The position numbers were made by a program, and so were the translations under genes. The notes under the pieces were generated by a model, which saw only the letters and a list, made by a program, of their open reading frames with translations, searched no databases and was not told the origin of the DNA. Positions 36,446 to 47,020 of a stretch of DNA of 64,000 nt are shown piece after piece; the first letter of the stretch is position 1, and each line of letters starts with the position of its first letter. This stretch comes from Roseovarius sp. THAF9. Lineage in GTDB: Bacteria > Pseudomonadota > Alphaproteobacteria > Rhodobacterales > Rhodobacteraceae. The stretch covers positions 1,704,001 through 1,768,000 of the forward strand of contig NZ_CP045404.1 of NCBI RefSeq assembly GCF_009363715.1, written 5' to 3'.

Positions 36446-39127
36446 ATGCCCACGCTTAACGAGATCCGCTCGACCTTCCTCAGTTTCTTTGAACGCAACG
36501 GCCACGAGGTTGTGCCGAGCAGCCCGCTTGTGCCGCGCAACGACCCGACGCTGATGTTCACCAATTCGGGCATGGTGCAGTTCAAGAACCTGTTTACCGG
36601 GGTGGAGAAACGCGACTATTCCCGCGCGACCACCAGCCAGAAATGCGTGCGGGCGGGGGGTAAGCACAACGACCTCGACAATGTCGGGTACACCGCGCGG
36701 CACCATACGTTTTTCGAGATGCTGGGGAATTTCAGTTTCGGCGATTACTTCAAGCGCGAGGCGATCCCTTATGCCTGGGACCTGCTGACCAAGGATTTCG
36801 GGATCGACAACTCCAAGCTCTTGGTCACGGTTTACCATACCGATGACGAGGCGGCGGAGATCTGGAAGAAGCATGCCGGCCTGAGCGATGACCGGATCAT
36901 CCGCATCGCCACGGATGACAATTTCTGGTCGATGGGCGCCACAGGTCCTTGTGGGCCGTGCACAGAGATCTTCTATGACCACGGGCCCGAGATCTGGGGT
37001 GGGCCTCCGGGCAGCCCGGAAGAGGATGGCGACCGGTTCATCGAGATCTGGAACCTTGTTTTCATGCAGAACGAGCGGTTCGAGGATGGCAGCCAGGTGG
37101 ATCTGGACATGCAGTCGATCGACACCGGCATGGGGCTGGAGCGGATCGGCGCGCTGTTGCAGGGCAAGCACGACAATTACGACACCGACCTGATGCGCAG
37201 CCTGATCGAGGCGAGCGCGCATGTGACGGATGGTGCGCCCGACGGGCCGGGCAACGTGCATCACCGGGTGATCGCAGACCATCTGCGCTCGACCTCGTTC
37301 CTGATTGCCGACGGGGTGATGCCGTCGAACGAGGGGCGCGGTTACGTGCTGCGCCGGATCATGCGCCGGGCGATGCGGCACGCGCACCTGCTGGGCGCGC
37401 AGGATCCGGTGATGTACCGGCTGGTGCCGAACCTCGTGGGCCTGATGGGGCAGGCCTTCCCCGAGCTGGGCCGGGCGCAGCCGCTGATCGAGGAGACGCT
37501 GGAACTGGAGGAAAAGCGGTTCAAACAGACGCTGGACCGGGGTCTGCGCCTGTTGGATGACGAGTTGGGCAAGCTGGGCGATGGCGCCGCGCTGCCCGGT
37601 GAAGCGGCGTTCAAGCTGTATGACACTTACGGCTTTCCGCTGGACCTGACGCAGGACGCGCTGCGCGAGAAGGGCCGTGAGGTGGATGTGGCCGGGTTCG
37701 ACGCGGCGATGGAAGAGCAGAAAGCCAAGGCCCGCGCGGCTTGGTCCGGCAGTGGCGAGGCGGCGGACGCGACCGTGTGGTTCGATCTGGCCGAGAAACA
37801 CAGTGCCACGGATTTCCTCGGGTATGACACGGAGACGGCCGAGGGCGTGGTGCAGGCAATCGTTGTCGACGGCGAGGCCGTGGACAAGCTGGGGGCCAAC
37901 AAGGCGACGGGCTGGGTCGTGGTCAACCAGACGCCGTTCTATGCCGAAGCGGGCGGGCAGGTGGCCGACCATGGCTATCTGCGCAGCCTGGAAGGCGCCA
38001 GCGAAGCGCGCTTTGCCGGGCAGGTGAGCGACGTGCAGAAACGTGCGGGGGGTCTGTCAGCGCATTTCGTGACCGTCGAGGACGGTGCATTGAAGGTGGG
38101 CGACCCGGTGAGGCTAGAGGTGGATCATAAGCGCCGGACGGCGATCCGCTCGAACCACTCGGCCACGCACCTGCTGCACGAGGCGCTGCGTAAGGCGCTT
38201 GGCGATCACGTGGCACAGCGCGGGAGCCTAAATGCGCCAGATCGGCTTCGGTTCGATTTCAGCCATGCCAAGGGCATGACGCTGGAGGAAATCCGCCGAG
38301 TCGAGGAAGAGGTCAACGCCTATATCCGCCAGAACGGCAAGGTCGAAACCCGGATCATGACGCCCGACGATGCGCGCGCCATCGGGGCGCAAGCGCTCTT
38401 TGGCGAGAAATACGGCGACGAGGTGCGCGTGGTGTCGATGGGGTCCGAGGACGGCTCGGGCAAGGGGCTGGACGGTCAGACCTATTCGATCGAGCTGTGC
38501 GGCGGCACGCATGTGCGGCAGACCGGCGATATCGGCTTGTTCGTGATGGTGGGCGAGGGCGCGTCGAGTTCCGGCGTGCGCCGGATCGAGGCGCTGACCG
38601 GGCCGGAGGCGTTCAAGTACCTCAGCGAGCAGGATCACCGCATGGCGGCGCTGGCGTCGGAACTGAAGGCGCAGCCGGATGACGTGCTGGACCGCGTGCG
38701 CGCGCTGATGGACGAGCGCAAGGCGCTGGCCAACGAGGTGACGCAACTGAAGCGGGAGCTGGCGATGGGCGGCGGTGGCACGTCCGGCCCCGAGGCCAAG
38801 GACGTGAATGGCGTGAAGTTTCTTGCCCAAGTGTTGTCGGGCGTGTCGGGACGGGACCTGCCGCCGCTGATGGACGAGATGAAGACGCGGATCGGCTCGG
38901 GCGCGGTACTGCTGATCGCCGATGCCGACGGCAAGGCCGCCGTGGCCGCGGGCGTGACGAAAGACTTGACCGACAAGCTGTCGGCGGTCGATCTTGTCCG
39001 GGCCGCCGTGGCGGAACTGGGCGGCAAGGGCGGCGGGGGCCGACCCGACATGGCGCAGGGTGGCGCGGCGAGCACCGACAATGCCGAGGCCGCCATTGCG
39101 GCGGCGGAACAGGTGTTGCAGGGCTGA
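36446..39127 (+). CDS. alaS: Alanyl-tRNA synthetase
   Basis: AlaS charges tRNA-Ala. The 893-residue protein has the class II catalytic domain ([56 protein letters not shown]). The zinc-dependent editing domain is marked by [12 protein letters not shown] and CGGTHV, and a C-terminal oligomerisation region (C-Ala) follows, as usual for a bacterial AlaS. The start at 36446 ([15 protein letters not shown]) matches the family; an in-frame start at 36317 would add 43 unconserved residues. Confidence 0.98.
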   Translation: MPTLNEIRSTFLSFFERNGHEVVPSSPLVPRNDPTLMFTNSGMVQFKNLFTGVEKRDYSRATTSQKCVRAGGKHNDLDNVGYTARHHTFFEMLGNFSFGDYFKREAIPYAWDLLTKDFGIDNSKLLVTVYHTDDEAAEIWKKHAGLSDDRIIRIATDDNFWSMGATGPCGPCTEIFYDHGPEIWGGPPGSPEEDGDRFIEIWNLVFMQNERFEDGSQVDLDMQSIDTGMGLERIGALLQGKHDNYDTDLMRSLIEASAHVTDGAPDGPGNVHHRVIADHLRSTSFLIADGVMPSNEGRGYVLRRIMRRAMRHAHLLGAQDPVMYRLVPNLVGLMGQAFPELGRAQPLIEETLELEEKRFKQTLDRGLRLLDDELGKLGDGAALPGEAAFKLYDTYGFPLDLTQDALREKGREVDVAGFDAAMEEQKAKARAAWSGSGEAADATVWFDLAEKHSATDFLGYDTETAEGVVQAIVVDGEAVDKLGANKATGWVVVNQTPFYAEAGGQVADHGYLRSLEGASEARFAGQVSDVQKRAGGLSAHFVTVEDGALKVGDPVRLEVDHKRRTAIRSNHSATHLLHEALRKALGDHVAQRGSLNAPDRLRFDFSHAKGMTLEEIRRVEEEVNAYIRQNGKVETRIMTPDDARAIGAQALFGEKYGDEVRVVSMGSEDGSGKGLDGQTYSIELCGGTHVRQTGDIGLFVMVGEGASSSGVRRIEALTGPEAFKYLSEQDHRMAALASELKAQPDDVLDRVRALMDERKALANEVTQLKRELAMGGGGTSGPEAKDVNGVKFLAQVLSGVSGRDLPPLMDEMKTRIGSGAVLLIADADGKAAVAAGVTKDLTDKLSAVDLVRAAVAELGGKGGGGRPDMAQGGAASTDNAEAAIAAAEQVLQG

Positions 39128-39151
39128 GGCCCGCTTGAGAAGGGGAACGAC

Positions 39152-39436
39152 ATGGCGGCCTACCTGATTGCGCGGATCAACGTGACCGATCCCGAGGATT
39201 ACAAGGCCTACGCCAGCCAGACCGTCGCGCTGGCCGAGGAATTCGGCGGGCGGTTCCTGGCCAATGGCGGAACGCAGACTCAGGTCGAGGGGATCGGCCC
39301 GGACCGCAATGTGATCATCGAGTTCCCCGACCACCAGGCGGCGTTGGACTGGTACAATTCGGATGCGTATCAGCGCATCCTGCCCATCGCGACGTCATCG
39401 AGCACGCGCGACATCGTCATCGTGGACGGAGTTTGA
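39152..39436 (+). CDS. DUF1330 protein (first copy)
   Basis: This 94-residue ferredoxin-like alpha/beta-barrel-type protein matches DUF1330: AYLIARINVTDPEDYKAYASQTVALAEEFGGRFLANGG, then VIIEFPDHQAALDWYNSDAYQ. The function is unknown; relatives resemble dimeric monooxygenase-like folds without cofactor. GGGGAACGAC precedes the ATG. It lies 24 bases after alaS and 11 before a second DUF1330 gene. Confidence 0.88.
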   Translation: MAAYLIARINVTDPEDYKAYASQTVALAEEFGGRFLANGGTQTQVEGIGPDRNVIIEFPDHQAALDWYNSDAYQRILPIATSSSTRDIVIVDGV

Positions 39437-39447
39437 GGAGTTAAGAC

Positions 39448-39735
39448 ATGCCCGCATTGTGGATTGCCCATGTGACCGTGACCGACGAGGAGGCCTATGG
39501 CCGCTATGCCAAGCTGGCCGGTCCGGCGATCGAAGCGCATGGCGGGCATTTCATCGCCCGCGGGGCGCGGTATGTGCAGTTGGAAGGCAACGACCGGGCG
39601 CGCAACGTGGTGGCGAAGTTCCCGACGCTGGAGGCGGCGGAGGAATGCTATCGCTCGGCCGCTTACCAAGAGGCGCTGGACCATGCGCGGAACGCGTCCG
39701 AACGTGATCTGGTGATCGTGGAAACCTCGGAATAG
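39448..39735 (+). CDS. DUF1330 protein (second copy)
   Basis: This 95-residue paralogue of the preceding gene has ALWIAHVTVTDEEAYGRYAKLAGPAIEAHGGHFIARG and VAKFPTLEAAEECYRSAAYQEAL. The two copies share layout but are clearly diverged, so this is an old duplication. The stop TAG overlaps the GTG start of the MOSC gene by one base, which suggests the three small genes are expressed together. Confidence 0.88.
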   Translation: MPALWIAHVTVTDEEAYGRYAKLAGPAIEAHGGHFIARGARYVQLEGNDRARNVVAKFPTLEAAEECYRSAAYQEALDHARNASERDLVIVETSE

Positions 39736-40226
39736 TGCAGGGCCAGCTGGCCGAGATCATGGCGCGGCACGCGGGCGCGGGCCGCGTGGCGTGGATCGGG
39801 CTGCGCCCGGAGCGACTGGCCGATCTGGTCTCTGTCGAGGCCGCGGAACTGACCGAGGCCGGTCTGAAGGGCGACCATGCGCGCAAGGGCAAACGCGCGC
39901 TGACCCTGATCCAGGCCGAGCACCTGGCGGTGATCGCGGCGCTGGCCGGGATCGGGGAGGTGCCGCCGGAGGTTTTGCGGCGCAACCTGGTGGTCTCGGG
40001 ACTGAACCTGACGGCGCTGCGCAATCATCCCGTTCGGATCGGCGAGGCGCTGATCGAGTTCACCGCACCCTGCGCGCCCTGTTCGCGGATGGAAGCCGCG
40101 CTTGGGCACGGCGGCTACAACGCCATGCGCGGGCATGGCGGGTGGTGCGCGCGGGTCCTGGATCCGGGACGGATCGCTGTGGGCGATAGCGTCGCACGGG
40201 CTGGACCTCGGGATCAGGCGCTCTAG
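39735..40226 (+). CDS. MOSC-domain protein
   Basis: This 163-residue protein consists of a single MOSC domain (C-terminal domain of molybdenum cofactor sulfurases), with GLKGDHARKGKRALTLIQAEHLAVIA, LRRNLVVSGLNL and the conserved cysteine in FTAPCAPCSRMEAALGHGGYNAMRG. Such proteins bind or modify molybdenum cofactor or act as N-hydroxylated compound reductase parts. GTG start at 39735 overlapping the upstream stop. A link with the molybdenum hydroxylase at 17-19 kb is possible but unproven. Confidence 0.88.
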   Translation: MQGQLAEIMARHAGAGRVAWIGLRPERLADLVSVEAAELTEAGLKGDHARKGKRALTLIQAEHLAVIAALAGIGEVPPEVLRRNLVVSGLNLTALRNHPVRIGEALIEFTAPCAPCSRMEAALGHGGYNAMRGHGGWCARVLDPGRIAVGDSVARAGPRDQAL

Positions 40227-40255
40227 GCTTCCCTTCGATCTGAACGGAGGTGCCG

Positions 40256-40801
40256 ATGCGACTGTTTTCCCTGATCCTGATGCTGATCCTGCCCGGTGCG
40301 GTGGCGGCGCAGGACTGGAGCCTGCTGAAAGAGCCCGGCACGGTGGCGCTGATGCGCCATGCGTTGGCGCCCGGCGTGGGCGATCCGGCGAATTTCGAGC
40401 TGGAGGATTGCAGCACGCAGCGCAACCTTGACGACCGGGGCCGGGCGCAGGCCCGGAAAGTCGGCGCGGCGATGCGCGAGGCGGGCGTTGAGTTCGATGC
40501 CGTATGGACGAGCCAGTGGTGCCGCTGCGTCGATACGGCGGAGTTGCTGGACATGGGCACGCCCGAGGAATTTCCCGCGCTCAACTCGCATTTCGCGGGG
40601 CAGGGCGACCCCGAGGCCCAAGCGGCGGAAGTCATGGCGCGGATCGCCGAGACACCCGAGGATGCGCGGCTCTTGCTGGTGACTCACCAAGTGAACGTGT
40701 CGGAACTGAGCGGCACCGGCACCAGCTCCGGCGAGATTATCGTGACCCGGCGCACGGATAATGGCCTGGAAGTGGTTGGGCGCATTGCCATTTCTCCGTG
40801 A
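40256..40801 (+). CDS. Exported histidine phosphatase-family protein
   Basis: This 181-residue protein has a signal peptide (residues 1-18, cleavage after VAA) and a phosphoglycerate-mutase-like fold. The catalytic RH motif is LMRHALAPG, and the second histidine is in LLVTHQVNVSEL. It should be a periplasmic phosphatase; the substrate is unknown. The start at 40256 has CGGAGG upstream. It is convergent with the HEXXH gene, 6 bases between stops. Confidence 0.85.
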   Translation: MRLFSLILMLILPGAVAAQDWSLLKEPGTVALMRHALAPGVGDPANFELEDCSTQRNLDDRGRAQARKVGAAMREAGVEFDAVWTSQWCRCVDTAELLDMGTPEEFPALNSHFAGQGDPEAQAAEVMARIAETPEDARLLLVTHQVNVSELSGTGTSSGEIIVTRRTDNGLEVVGRIAISP

Positions 40802-40807
40802 GCGGGA

Positions 40808-41494
40808 TTACTCGAAGCGTTCGCGGTCAAGTACCACCTTGCCCGACATGATCTCGCCGATATAGCCGCAGGGATCGGGGCGTTGCCGATAATGCGCCCA
40901 GGCGCGGCGCAGGAAGGCGTCCGGCGCCATGAGGTAGATGAAAGGGTTGATAGACTCACGGCTGAGCGGCGTGTCCATGTCGACCGCGGCCTCGAACCGG
41001 GCGATGTCGGCGGCGGGCAGGGATCGGACCTGCATCACATGCGCCACGTATTCGTGAGTGGCAAGGCAGCTGTCAAAGGGGCAGGGCACGGCGTCGAACG
41101 CGGCATGCGCAAGTTCGTGGGTCAGAATACTGTTGAAATACGTCTGCGTATCGACGAAGGCGAGGCTGCTGTCGGGGTTGCGGGCGGCTTCCATCGTTGC
41201 GGGAGTCAGCAGCTCGATTTCCTCTTCACCGCAATGATAGACACCCATGCAGCCGGATTTCAGCGTGTCGCGCTGGATGACCGTGACGCTATGGGTGAGC
41301 GGCACGTTACAGGTGCGCAAGGTCTGGAGGGCATCGGTCACGGCGGTGCATATTGGGGCCGCGTCCGCGGAAGACCCCGCCCGGACGGTCACGGGGGTGC
41401 CGGGGCAGTCGATGTCGTCCGCAAGGCTGACCTGTGCGCCGACGAGCAGGGCAAGCAACGTGCAAAGGATGAAACGGCAGGACAGTAGGACCAT
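40808..41494 (-). CDS. Exported HEXXH metallopeptidase-like protein
   Basis: This 228-residue protein has an N-terminal signal peptide (hydrophobic to about residue 22, cut near SLADD). A zinc-peptidase motif HELAHAAFD lies at residues 126-130 with a possible third ligand Glu148 in THEYVAH. Eight cysteines after the signal suggest disulfides. The layout resembles gluzincin-type peptidases, but I recognise no named family, so peptidase activity is inferred. No obvious operon partner. Confidence 0.75.
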   Translation of the reverse strand: MVLLSCRFILCTLLALLVGAQVSLADDIDCPGTPVTVRAGSSADAAPICTAVTDALQTLRTCNVPLTHSVTVIQRDTLKSGCMGVYHCGEEEIELLTPATMEAARNPDSSLAFVDTQTYFNSILTHELAHAAFDAVPCPFDSCLATHEYVAHVMQVRSLPAADIARFEAAVDMDTPLSRESINPFIYLMAPDAFLRRAWAHYRQRPDPCGYIGEIMSGKVVLDRERFE

Positions 41495-41567
41495 CCCTGC
41501 ACCCTATCATGGCCGGGCCGTTCGCACTTGATGTAGATCAGTCGCAGCGCGAGCGACCGGTGCCGTC

Positions 41568-41921
41568 CTATTCGAGGTCGGTTTGTATCCACTCGGGGCT
41601 GAGGTGGATGTCCGTCGACACCAGCCGCCCGGGGCCGAGATTGACGAATTTGTGCGGCACTTCGGCCGGGGCCAGCAGAACGTCGCCCGCCCCGGCCTCG
41701 ATCTCCTGATCGCCTATGGTGTAGCGGGCGCGGCCTTCGCGGACGATAAAGACTTCGTCATACGGGTGCGTATGCAGACGGGCGCCTTTGCCGGCTTCCT
41801 CGATCTCGACAAACAACACGGTGACGTCCGTACCGAGGGTCTTGCCCTCGAAATGACCCGCCCAAGAGTCGGCGTTCTTGGCCCAGTCGGCGCGGGTCAG
41901 TTTACGAGGGGTATCGGCCAT
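41568..41921 (-). CDS. Cupin-domain protein
   Basis: This 117-residue single cupin has motif 1 in ARLHTHPYDEVFIVREG and motif 2 in LLAPAEVPHKFVNLGPG. The metal-binding set is partly kept (His in HTHPYDE and PHKF). It could be a metal-dependent enzyme or a sugar/small-molecule binding protein; no substrate can be read. It starts 3 bases after the typA stop on the same strand, so it is probably co-transcribed with typA. Confidence 0.85.
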   Translation of the reverse strand: MADTPRKLTRADWAKNADSWAGHFEGKTLGTDVTVLFVEIEEAGKGARLHTHPYDEVFIVREGRARYTIGDQEIEAGAGDVLLAPAEVPHKFVNLGPGRLVSTDIHLSPEWIQTDLE

Positions 41922-41924
41922 GGG

Positions 41925-43745
<1,821 letters not shown>

Positions 43746-43815
43746 TGGGGTATCCTTGGTGGTTTGAGGCAGGCCCTAAGGGCTTTGCCCGCCGATTGCC
43801 AGAGGGAAAAAGGTG

Positions 43816-44718
43816 TTACGCGGCGATGGTGGCGCCGCGGTGCGGCAAAAGCCGCAACAGGGTTGCGCCGAGGGGGCGGGCGGTGGCCCCGGTGCCCAGC
43901 TTGAAGCGGGCGAGGCCGGGGGCGGCCTCGGTATCCAGCGTGCCGAGGTCGAGCCGGGTGAGCCCGCGCTGATGCAGGTAAGTGGTGGCTTGCCACATCA
44001 GCAGGGTGTGGGCGTGGGTGCGACGCGCGGCGGGAGCGGCCCAGCCGACGTGATAGGTGGCGGTGGTCCCGTGCAGCAGAAAGAGCAGGTAGGCCAACAT
44101 CCCGGCGCGGTCATGCGCTGTGAAAAGCCGCGTGGCCTGCCGGTGGGTGGCGGCGAAGGCGCAGGTGAATTCTGGCGGCAGGGCGCGGTAACCCCTGGCG
44201 CGTTGCTGGTGCTGGTCAAGGATCAGCAGGTCGGCGTCGCGGTCGGGATCGAACGGGCGGTGATGAGTGCGCAGTTGTCCGGCCTGTGCCGCGCGCAGGC
44301 GGTTGCGCCATTTGCCGTGCAGACCGGCCAAGAGAGCGTCCGGGCCGGGGGTGAGGTCCAACTCGACCACGTGGGCCGGAGTGAGCAGGGCGCGGTAGCC
44401 ATGCGATTGGTACAGGCGGGCGGTTTCGGGCGTGTCAGGCTGAACGACGGAGGGGCCGGGCAGAGGAATGAGGGCCGCTGTCGGCTTTATGCCTGGTGCC
44501 AGTAGGGGGCCGCGCGGCAAACATGTCAGGCGCAAAGGGCCGATGCGGCGGCGCAGGATTTGCGCGGTGCCAAACGTGCCGGAACCATCAGTCAGCGCAT
44601 ACCACCCGACATCAGCCCCGATGGCGCGCATCGCGGCGCCGTAGCGCGGGTGCTGTTGCACGGCGCAGGGGCCGGGCGGCTGGAGGGCGGTGTCGCTGAG
44701 GAGCCAGGCAAGGGACAT
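43816..44718 (-). CDS. FemAB-like (GNAT, BioF2-type) acetyltransferase-domain protein
   Basis: This protein of about 300 residues has the two-GNAT layout of FemAB-like proteins: an N-terminal half with YGAAMRAIGADVGWYAL, and a C-terminal half with LHGKWRNRLRAAQAG, YHVGWAAPAARRTHAHTLLMWQATTYLHQRG and LDLGTLDTEAAPGLARFKLGTGA. Related proteins transfer amino-acyl or acyl groups to cell-wall or lipid acceptors. The substrate is unknown. ATG 44718 was preferred to an upstream in-frame start at 44820, which lacks homologue-like sequence. It is divergent from a 45-residue membrane microprotein. Confidence 0.8.
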   Translation of the reverse strand: MSLAWLLSDTALQPPGPCAVQQHPRYGAAMRAIGADVGWYALTDGSGTFGTAQILRRRIGPLRLTCLPRGPLLAPGIKPTAALIPLPGPSVVQPDTPETARLYQSHGYRALLTPAHVVELDLTPGPDALLAGLHGKWRNRLRAAQAGQLRTHHRPFDPDRDADLLILDQHQQRARGYRALPPEFTCAFAATHRQATRLFTAHDRAGMLAYLLFLLHGTTATYHVGWAAPAARRTHAHTLLMWQATTYLHQRGLTRLDLGTLDTEAAPGLARFKLGTGATARPLGATLLRLLPHRGATIAA

Positions 44719-44764
44719 TCTGCCATTAAGGCGATGATAACCTAAATCATGGTTAATGGCGCTT

Positions 44765-44902
44765 ATGGCGAAGGCAAGGAAACCCGTCCGCGGTGTCGAC
44801 GCGCCCAGCGTGCGGCCCACGGCCTATGCGGCGTGGCTGGTGGCGGTGGTCCTGTCCGTGCCGGTCTTCGTGGTGCTGAGCGTGATCGACTGGATCTGGT
44901 AG
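44765..44902 (+). CDS. Membrane microprotein (45 residues)
   Basis: The reading frame MAKARKPVRGVDAPSVRPTA has a basic start, followed by a hydrophobic helix (residues ~20-42, rich in Val/Leu/Ala) ending DWIW. It predicts a single-pass protein with a positive N-terminus. An in-frame ATG at 44756 would add three residues. It lacks an obvious Shine-Dalgarno. The tight fit between two opposing genes (46 bases from one, 4 from the other) and the typical residue composition support coding. The function is unknown. Confidence 0.6.
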   Translation: MAKARKPVRGVDAPSVRPTAYAAWLVAVVLSVPVFVVLSVIDWIW

Positions 44903-44906
44903 CGGC

Positions 44907-45212
44907 TCAGTCCCAGCGGACGTTGTTGCGGCGCATGTACCAAAGCGACAGCGGCGTCTCGATCACCAGCGCGATGACGATGGTGAAGACGACCCAGTTG
45001 GTGTCGAACAGCCACAGCGAAAAGCGCGTGCCGGTGCCCCAGAAGAGCCAACCGTTGATCAACAGCATCACGCCGGTGACGCCAAGATCATACAGCCCCA
45101 TGCGCGACACGTGGCGCGGACGCAATGTGGGATAGAGAATGAAATAGGCCACCGCCAGGCAGGTGATGACGGTGACCAAGGCCTGTCCCTCGGGCGATAG
45201 GGCGGACAACAT
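44907..45212 (-). CDS. Small integral membrane protein
   Basis: This 101-residue protein has three hydrophobic segments (about residues 12-30, 44-58 and 68-90), with RPRHVSRMGLYD between the first two and a basic end (MRRNNVRWD). I recognise no family. It begins 14 bases after the ssb stop on the same strand, so it is likely co-transcribed with ssb. It is convergent with the microprotein on the plus strand. Confidence 0.75.
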   Translation of the reverse strand: MLSALSPEGQALVTVITCLAVAYFILYPTLRPRHVSRMGLYDLGVTGVMLLINGWLFWGTGTRFSLWLFDTNWVVFTIVIALVIETPLSLWYMRRNNVRWD

Positions 45213-45226
45213 CGGTCAGACTTCGA

Positions 45227-45730
45227 TCAGAACGGGATCTCGTCGTCGTAGTCGCGCGATGGCGAGGGTTGCGAGCGGCCCTGGTCGGACGGGCCCGACG
45301 AGCCGCCGCCGTAGTCCTGATCATAGCCACCGCCGCTGCCGCCGCCATAGCCGCCGCCACCACCACCGCCGCCGCTGTCGCGGCCGTCGAGGAAGGTCAT
45401 CTCGCCCGCGTAGGGGCGCAGCACGACTTCGGTCGAATAGCGATCCTGGCCGGACTGATCCTGCCACTTACGGGTCTCCAGCTTGCCCTCGATATAGACC
45501 TTGGAACCTTTTTTCAGATATTGCTCGGCCAGCCGCACCAGCGCTTCGTTGAAGATGGCAACGGTGTGCCATTCGGTGCGTTCGCGCCGCTCGCCGGTGT
45601 TGCGGTCCTTCCAGTTCTCGGACGTGGCGATGCGCAGGTTGCACACTTTGCCGCCGTTCTGGAACGTGCGCACCTCGGGGTCGCGTCCCAGGTTGCCGAT
45701 GAGAATGACTTTGTTGACGGAACCGGCCAT
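45227..45730 (-). CDS. ssb: Single-stranded DNA-binding protein
   Basis: This 167-residue SSB has the OB-fold N-terminal domain ([59 protein letters not shown]). A glycine-rich linker of about 40 residues follows (residues ~115-150), then the acidic protein-interaction tip DDEIPF. It covers single-stranded DNA in replication and repair. GGAGGGC precedes the ATG. No clear LexA box was seen upstream. Confidence 0.97.
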   Translation of the reverse strand: MAGSVNKVILIGNLGRDPEVRTFQNGGKVCNLRIATSENWKDRNTGERRERTEWHTVAIFNEALVRLAEQYLKKGSKVYIEGKLETRKWQDQSGQDRYSTEVVLRPYAGEMTFLDGRDSGGGGGGGGYGGGSGGGYDQDYGGGSSGPSDQGRSQPSPSRDYDDEIPF

Positions 45731-45959
45731 GGCGCCCTCCTGCTGCGGTCTGATGGTTAACGTTCACCTTACATCACCCCCAAGGGATGAAGAAAAGACT
45801 AAAATTCAGGGAATATCCCCGGCTGGACGCGCCGGACAGGAATGCGGCGCGCGACTCTGGCAATTTGAGCCGCGTTCGGTATAGTGCCGCCCGAGACGGT
45901 CAGGCCATTGCCCTGGGACAGCGGCGTGACGCTGACCGGCGTGGGACAGTAAGGGGATG

Positions 45960-46565
45960 ATGTTCAGTATGCGCAAGCTGGCAATCGCGGTGACCGCTGT
46001 GTCACTGGCCTGGCCGATGGCGGCCACGGCGGATATTCTCTCGACCAAGGGCAAGAAACGGATCTTCAGTTCGCAGACGCGGGTGCTCGATACCCGCGCC
46101 AAGCAGCAATACAACGCCTCCGTGAAACTGCAGCCGCAGAAGATACACACGCCCAGCAAGTGGGATGAGGCTGCGCCCGCGCTTGGGTACAATGGCAAGT
46201 ACAAGGGGCAGTACCTGAACGTCGCCAAGGATTCGGCGCGGCGGCATGGCATCCCCGAGAACCTGTTCCTGCGGCTGGTGCAGCAGGAATCAGGCTGGAA
46301 CCCGCGGGCCAAGTCGCACAAAGGCGCGATCGGGCTGGCGCAGCTGATGCCGGGCACGGCGAACTATCTGGGCGTCGATCCCAACGACCCGCGCCAGAAT
46401 CTGGACGGCGGGGCGCGGTACCTGGCCGAGCAGTACCGTACCTTCAAGTCCTGGAGGCTGGCACTGGCGGCGTACAATGCGGGGCCGAAGGCGGTGCAGA
46501 AATACAATGGCATTCCGCCCTACAAGGAAACCCGCAACTACGTGAAGATCATCTACGGGCAGTAG
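45960..46565 (+). CDS. Lytic transglycosylase (SLT domain)
   Basis: This 201-residue exported protein has a signal peptide (hydrophobic to about residue 23, cut after ATA). The SLT fold is marked by catalytic Glu in [30 protein letters not shown], then YLAEQYRTF and the [21 protein letters not shown] repeat typical of goose-lysozyme-like transglycosylases. It cleaves peptidoglycan strands in the periplasm. Starts at 45957, 45960 and 45969 are all possible; 45960 has AAGGGG just upstream. Confidence 0.9.
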   Translation: MFSMRKLAIAVTAVSLAWPMAATADILSTKGKKRIFSSQTRVLDTRAKQQYNASVKLQPQKIHTPSKWDEAAPALGYNGKYKGQYLNVAKDSARRHGIPENLFLRLVQQESGWNPRAKSHKGAIGLAQLMPGTANYLGVDPNDPRQNLDGGARYLAEQYRTFKSWRLALAAYNAGPKAVQKYNGIPPYKETRNYVKIIYGQ

Positions 46566-46580
46566 GCCGCGCCACGCGAC

Positions 46581-46976
46581 TCAGCCCTCGTAATCTTCGT
46601 CGGAGACCTTTTCCATCCAACGGACGGCGTTGCCGTCGATGCTTTCCTGTATGGCGATATGGCTCATGGCCGTGTCCGGCGCGGCCCCGTGCCAGTGCTT
46701 TTCGCCTGCCGGAAACCATACCACGTCGCCTTGCCGGATCTCCTCGACCGGACCGCCCTCGCGCTGAGCGCGGCCCTGCCCGAAGGTGACGATCAGGGTC
46801 TGGCCGGCGGGATGGGTGTGCCATGCGGTACGTGCGCCGGGCTCGAACGTGACATGGGCGCCAACGGCGCGGCCCGGTGCCTCGGCGGTGAAGAGCGGGT
46901 CGAGCCGCACGGTGCCGGTGAAATACTCGGCGGGGCCGGGGGCGGACGGGTTGGCGCCGGGGCGGGTGATCTTCAT
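46581..46976 (-). CDS. Cupin-domain protein (quercetinase-like)
   Basis: This 131-residue cupin has motif 1 [20 protein letters not shown] (metal ligands His-His and a glutamine/glutamate position) and motif 2 [18 protein letters not shown]. It resembles small (R)-mandelonitrile-lyase or tetR-linked cupins; the activity cannot be stated. The start at 46976 ([10 protein letters not shown]) fits the family. It lies 44 bases downstream of the substrate-binding protein gene on the same strand. Confidence 0.85.
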   Translation of the reverse strand: MKITRPGANPSAPGPAEYFTGTVRLDPLFTAEAPGRAVGAHVTFEPGARTAWHTHPAGQTLIVTFGQGRAQREGGPVEEIRQGDVVWFPAGEKHWHGAAPDTAMSHIAIQESIDGNAVRWMEKVSDEDYEG

Positions 46977-47020
46977 GGGGTGGCTTTTCGGGGTGTCATA
47001 GCTGTCAGTCCGCGCCGCAT

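Noticed and set aside
45297..45375. Repeated CCGCCGCC/ACCACC runs.
   Set aside because: They encode the glycine-rich linker of SSB on the minus strand and are not an independent repeat.
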